Shown here: in pieces, positions 6,796 through 9,271 of the stretch
Numbering within the stretch: position 1 is the stretch's first letter
Layout of the letters: each line of letters begins with the position of its first letter
The notes under the pieces: model-generated
Told to the model about the DNA's origin: nothing
Seen by the model: the letters and a program-made list of their open reading frames with translations, nothing else
The model's database searches: none
Assembly: GCA_021323255.1 (NCBI GenBank)
Contig: JAJTCL010000086.1
Span: 1-9,271, forward strand
DNA from: Propionibacteriaceae bacterium
GTDB taxonomy: Bacteria; Actinomycetota; Actinomycetes; Propionibacteriales; Propionibacteriaceae
Length of the DNA: 9,271 nt
Direction: 5' to 3'
Translations under genes and position numbers: made by a program

Positions 6796-8636
6796 TCAAA
6801 CTGGGTGCGGTACAGCTCGGCATACAGCCCGCCCTCGCTCATCAGCTCCTCGTGCCGGCCGCGCTGCACAACCCGACCCTGATCGATGACGATGATCAAA
6901 TCGGCATTGCGGATCGTCGACAACCGATGCGCGATGACGATGCTGGTCCGCCCCTCCATCGCCAGATCCAGTGCTTGCTGCACTGCTACTTCGGATTCAG
7001 AGTCGAGATGTGCGGTGGCCTCGTCCAGCACCACAATCGGCGGGGCTTTGAGCAGCAACCGGGCAATGGCGAGACGCTGCCGCTCGCCACCGGACAACCG
7101 ATAGCCGCGCTCCCCCACCACTGTGTCCAAGCCGTCGGGGAGACTCTCGACAAGAGTCTTGAGCTGTGCGGCCTGCAACGCCTCCCACACCTGCGCATCA
7201 CTGACATCAGGCTTGGCGTATTGCAGATTGGCACGAATGGTGTCGTGGAACATGTGCGCGTCCTGGGTGACGTAGCCAACCTTGGCGCGCAGCGAATCCT
7301 GCTTCAACTTCTTGACATCGGTGCCGGCCACCGAGACGATTCCCGACGTGGCGTCATAGAGCCGCGCTATCAGGTGCGTGATCGTGGTCTTACCGCCGCC
7401 GGAACGGCCGACAAGCGCAACGGTCTGGCCAGCCGGGACATCGAAGGTCACCTCGTGCAATACCTCACCGCTCGGTCGTTGATCGAGTGAGGCGATGGAC
7501 TCCAGACTCGCCAAAGAGACCTCATCGGCGGTCGGATAGCTGAACGAGACATGATCGAAACTCACCGAGGCCGGGCCCGTGATTGCCTCGGCGCTGTCGG
7601 CGTCGCGAATCATGGGCGCTAGGTCGAGAACCTCGAAGACGCGGTCGAAGCTGACCAGGGCGTTCATGACATCGATGCGAAGGTTGGTGAGCTGGGTGAG
7701 TGGGCCGTACAGCTGAGCGAGGAGTGCGGCCAATGCGGTCAAGGTGCCCACAGTGAGAGCGCCGTCGATGGCTAACGATCCGCCAACGCCGTACACCAGG
7801 GCAACAGCCAACGACGCAACCAGTCCCAGCGACGTGAAGAAGAATCGACCATTCATGGCGATCTTGACCGAGACATCGCGTACCGCGCCGGCGCGTTCGG
7901 CGAACCGGTCGTGCTCCTCGGATACCCGTCCGAACAGCTTGACCAGCAATGCCCCACTGACGCCGAAACGCTCGGTCATGGTCGCCGACATGTCGCCGTT
8001 GAGTTGCATCTGCTGACGCGTCAGGTCTGCGAGCTTGCGGCCGACGATCTTGGCCGGGATGAGGAAGACCGGCAACATGATCAGTGCAGCAAGAGTGAGC
8101 TGCCAGCTCAGGATGATCATGGCTACGAGCACCAGTACCAGGCTGATCAAGTTCGTCAAAACTGTGGAGAGGGTCGAGGTGAATGCCTGCTGGGCGCCGA
8201 TCACATCTGAATTGAGCCGCGATACGAGCTTTCCGGTCTGGGTTCTGGTGAAGAATGCGATTGGCATCTGGATCACATGATCGAAGACCTGAGTACGCAG
8301 GTCGAAGATCAGGCCTTCGCCGATTGTTGAAGAAAACCAGCGTTGCACCATCCCGAGCACCGCCTGTAGCACCGCGATGCCGGCGAGGGTAAGGCTCACG
8401 ATGATCACGACTCGCTGGTTGCCCTGCAACACACCGTGGTCGATGATCTCTTTGAAGAGCAGTGGCGGTGCCACGGCAAGGGCGGCCAAGATGACTACCA
8501 GGGCAACGAAGATGGCAATCGGGACCCGGTAGGGCGTCGCGAACCGCAGGACGCGTCGAACCACACCCTGGCTGAGCTGATGCTGGGCGATATCGGGATC
8601 CTGCGACATGCGCCGCATCATCATGTACATCGACAT
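6741..8636 (-). CDS. ABC transporter, fused permease/ATPase half-transporter (exporter type)
   Basis: A 631-residue type IV (MsbA/MDR-like) half-transporter, expected to form a homodimer in the cytoplasmic membrane and to export a lipid, peptide or drug; the substrate cannot be told. The N-terminus is Met-rich (MSMYMMMRRM). Six membrane helices lie at roughly 38-58, 77-97, 156-177, 180-197, 267-287 and 295-315. The ATPase has the A-loop Tyr367, Walker A GRSGGGKTT (410-418), Q-loop Gln458, signature LSGGERQRLAIAR (514-526), Walker B IVVLDEA with catalytic Glu539, and switch His570, so it should be active. About 18 extra residues (372-390) sit between the A-loop and Walker A, a feature of a common actinobacterial subgroup. 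ATG 8636 is set by GGGAGGAAA just upstream. The stop lies within the SDR gene. Confidence 0.95.
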   Translation of the reverse strand: MSMYMMMRRMSQDPDIAQHQLSQGVVRRVLRFATPYRVPIAIFVALVVILAALAVAPPLLFKEIIDHGVLQGNQRVVIIVSLTLAGIAVLQAVLGMVQRWFSSTIGEGLIFDLRTQVFDHVIQMPIAFFTRTQTGKLVSRLNSDVIGAQQAFTSTLSTVLTNLISLVLVLVAMIILSWQLTLAALIMLPVFLIPAKIVGRKLADLTRQQMQLNGDMSATMTERFGVSGALLVKLFGRVSEEHDRFAERAGAVRDVSVKIAMNGRFFFTSLGLVASLAVALVYGVGGSLAIDGALTVGTLTALAALLAQLYGPLTQLTNLRIDVMNALVSFDRVFEVLDLAPMIRDADSAEAITGPASVSFDHVSFSYPTADEVSLASLESIASLDQRPSGEVLHEVTFDVPAGQTVALVGRSGGGKTTITHLIARLYDATSGIVSVAGTDVKKLKQDSLRAKVGYVTQDAHMFHDTIRANLQYAKPDVSDAQVWEALQAAQLKTLVESLPDGLDTVVGERGYRLSGGERQRLAIARLLLKAPPIVVLDEATAHLDSESEVAVQQALDLAMEGRTSIVIAHRLSTIRNADLIIVIDQGRVVQRGRHEELMSEGGLYAELYRTQFDQSPRWAPPSTGITEPVR

Positions 8637-8851
8637 GGGCTTTCCTCCCGGGCTGAGAACGCACGGCGTTCCCAGGCTATTCCGCACCCGCGATCGGCAG
8701 CCGCGCAATGACCTCGGCTCGCCTCCGGCGCCTGCAGGAGCATTCAGTGAAGCGCTCAGCAGCATGAGCCGCCGACGGGAACCGCTGGCCCTTCACCGAA
8801 GGCGACGAAGCCGGAGCCACCCGAACCGATGTCAGAGCGCAATGGAGGCAG
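8637..8851. other. Non-coding gap upstream of the ABC transporter gene
   Basis: No credible gene is seen here; open frames lack ribosome sites and family motifs. It must hold the promoter of the ABC gene, but no clear -35/-10 pair is visible. It contains the inverted repeat at 8657-8671 and a short GCTCA/TGAGC hairpin (8754-8769). Confidence 0.5.
8657..8671. promoter_or_regulatory. Inverted repeat upstream of the ABC transporter start, possible operator
   Basis: GAACGC-ACG-GCGTTC is a perfect 6-bp inverted repeat with a 3-base spacer, centred about 28 bases before ATG 8636 and just upstream of its ribosome site. The size and place suit a dimeric repressor, as many exporters have, but no regulator gene is adjacent and it could be chance. 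Confidence 0.3.
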
Positions 8852-8889
8852 CACAAAGGCCCGGAGGCAACTGCTTCCGGGCCTTTGTG
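8852..8889 (-). terminator. Strong intrinsic terminator hairpin after the Lys/Ala-rich protein gene
   Basis: CACAAAGGCCCGGA (8852-8865) pairs perfectly with TCCGGGCCTTTGTG (8876-8889). The stem can extend by three more pairs (one G-T), leaving a 4-base loop. It starts 12 bases after the stop of the minus-strand gene at 8902. The descending arm ends CCTTTGTG with no long T-run, as is common in high-GC genomes. Being symmetric, it could also stop plus-strand transcripts. Confidence 0.8.
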
Positions 8890-8901
8890 ATGAGCTCGCG
8901 A

Positions 8902-9271
8902 TCAGCGCTTCTTGGCAGGGGCCTTCTTGGCAGGAGCCTTCTTGGCCGTTGTCTTCTTCGCTGGAGCCTTGGCGGCGGTCTTCTTGGCTGGGGCCTTCTT
9001 CGCCGGCGTCTTCTTGGCCGTTGTCTTCTTCGCTGGAGCCTTGGCGGCGGTCTTCTTGGCCGGCGTCTTCTTGGCGGCAGTCTTCTTGGCTGGAGCCTTA
9101 GCTGTCTTCGCGGCAGACTTCTTGGCAGCTGCCTTCGCCGGGGCCTTCGTGGCCGGAACCGTGGTGCCCTTCCGTGCCGAGCTGCTTGAGGCCGCCTTCT
9201 TGGCACCTCGGGTAGCGCCGCCGCGACCGCGGAGCTCAACCCCGGCTTCCTTGAGGACACCGTGCACGAAC
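8902..9271 (-). CDS. Lysine/alanine-rich C-terminal tail, histone H1-like; 5' end outside the window
   Basis: The frame is open from the right window edge to TGA at 8902 and gives the last 123 residues of a protein. The visible part starts FVHGVLKEAGVELRGRGGATRGAKK, then becomes a low-complexity tail built of AKK, PAKK, TAAKK and TTAKK units, ending KKAPAKKR. Such tails resemble eukaryotic histone H1 and are known in actinobacterial HupB-type HU proteins and in some topoisomerase I and Ku proteins, where they bind DNA or RNA. The N-terminal domain is not visible, so hupB cannot be claimed, and the non-repetitive part does not match the HU end that I know. GTG 9267 could act as a start for a 121-residue protein, but the sequence needed to judge this is missing. 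It is followed by a strong terminator. Confidence 0.75.
   Translation of the reverse strand, partial: FVHGVLKEAGVELRGRGGATRGAKKAASSSSARKGTTVPATKAPAKAAAKKSAAKTAKAPAKKTAAKKTPAKKTAAKAPAKKTTAKKTPAKKAPAKKTAAKAPAKKTTAKKAPAKKAPAKKR
8938..9060. repeat. Perfect 51-bp direct repeat (period 72 bp) in the Lys/Ala-rich coding region
   Basis: Positions 8938-8988 and 9010-9060 are identical over 51 bp, encoding the same 17-residue Lys/Ala/Pro/Thr block (including AAKAPAKKTTAKK). The surrounding DNA (about 8908-9110) is a degenerate array of the same short units. Identity at silent positions suggests recent duplication within the tail, so its length may vary between strains. Confidence 0.85.

Noticed and set aside
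6792..7490. 232-residue plus-strand frame opposite the ABC ATPase domain
   Set aside because: It lies antisense to the most conserved ATPase motifs and has no ribosome site or recognisable domain.
7522..8664. 380-residue minus-strand frame within the ABC transporter gene
   Set aside because: It lies out of frame inside an ABC gene whose motifs are all intact; the Arg/Pro/His-rich product is typical of a frame-shifted shadow.
8754..8769. GCTCA-GCAGCA-TGAGC hairpin in the gap
   Set aside because: A five-base stem with no T-run and no adjacent gene end; too weak to call a terminator or operator.
8938..9060. Regular repeats considered as a CRISPR array
   Set aside because: The repeats are in-frame codon units of a low-complexity tail, without palindromic repeats or unique spacers.
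8608..9189. Plus-strand frame rich in Leu, Gly and Arg (LLGRSLLGRCLL type)
   Set aside because: It is the complementary reading of the Lys/Ala-rich repeat region and crosses the terminator hairpin; repetitiveness alone makes it look protein-like.

Overview
The window is a compact, high-GC, actinobacterial-type chromosomal segment. The support is the gene set (a fabG-fabI pair, a DUF3099 membrane protein, a DUF6457 protein, a SURF1-type protein, a lysine/alanine-rich H1-like tail), frequent GTG and possible TTG starts, and short gaps. A Propionibacteriales or related lineage fits, but genus cannot be read from the sequence. I see no insertion sequence, phage, CRISPR array, toxin-antitoxin pair, tRNA or rRNA. 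This looks like core genome.

Left part (1-2364, minus strand): fabG, then fabI, then a cyanophycin-synthetase-like Mur ligase cut by the left edge. They are tightly packed and probably one transcript. FabG and FabI carry out the two NAD(P)H-dependent reductions of type II fatty-acid elongation. The Mur ligase is a passenger of unknown substrate. Divergent from fabG (2418-3033, plus) are a two-helix DUF3099 membrane protein and an overlapping small Cys/His protein.

Middle (3030-5261): a molybdenum-cofactor island. moaA and fdhD lie on the minus strand and a DUF6457 protein lies divergently. MoaA starts the pathway to molybdopterin, FdhD supplies sulfur to the cofactor of formate dehydrogenases, and DUF6457 domains usually accompany Moco guanylyltransferases. 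The plus-strand run continues into a SURF1-type protein (cytochrome oxidase assembly) and an SDR-fold protein that lacks the usual Tyr-Lys catalytic pair.

Right part (6741-9271, minus): a complete ABC exporter half-transporter whose 3' end overlaps the SDR gene tail-to-tail by 55 bp, a 265-bp gap with a strong terminator hairpin, and the C-terminal tail of a lysine/alanine-rich, probably nucleic-acid-binding protein cut by the right edge.

No clear new system is evident. The points most worth a second look are the Mur ligase without an ATP-grasp domain, the non-canonical SDR, the uncharacterised DUF3099/Cys-His pair, the inverted and direct repeats at the 5' end of moaA, and the compact shared or overlapping gene ends.
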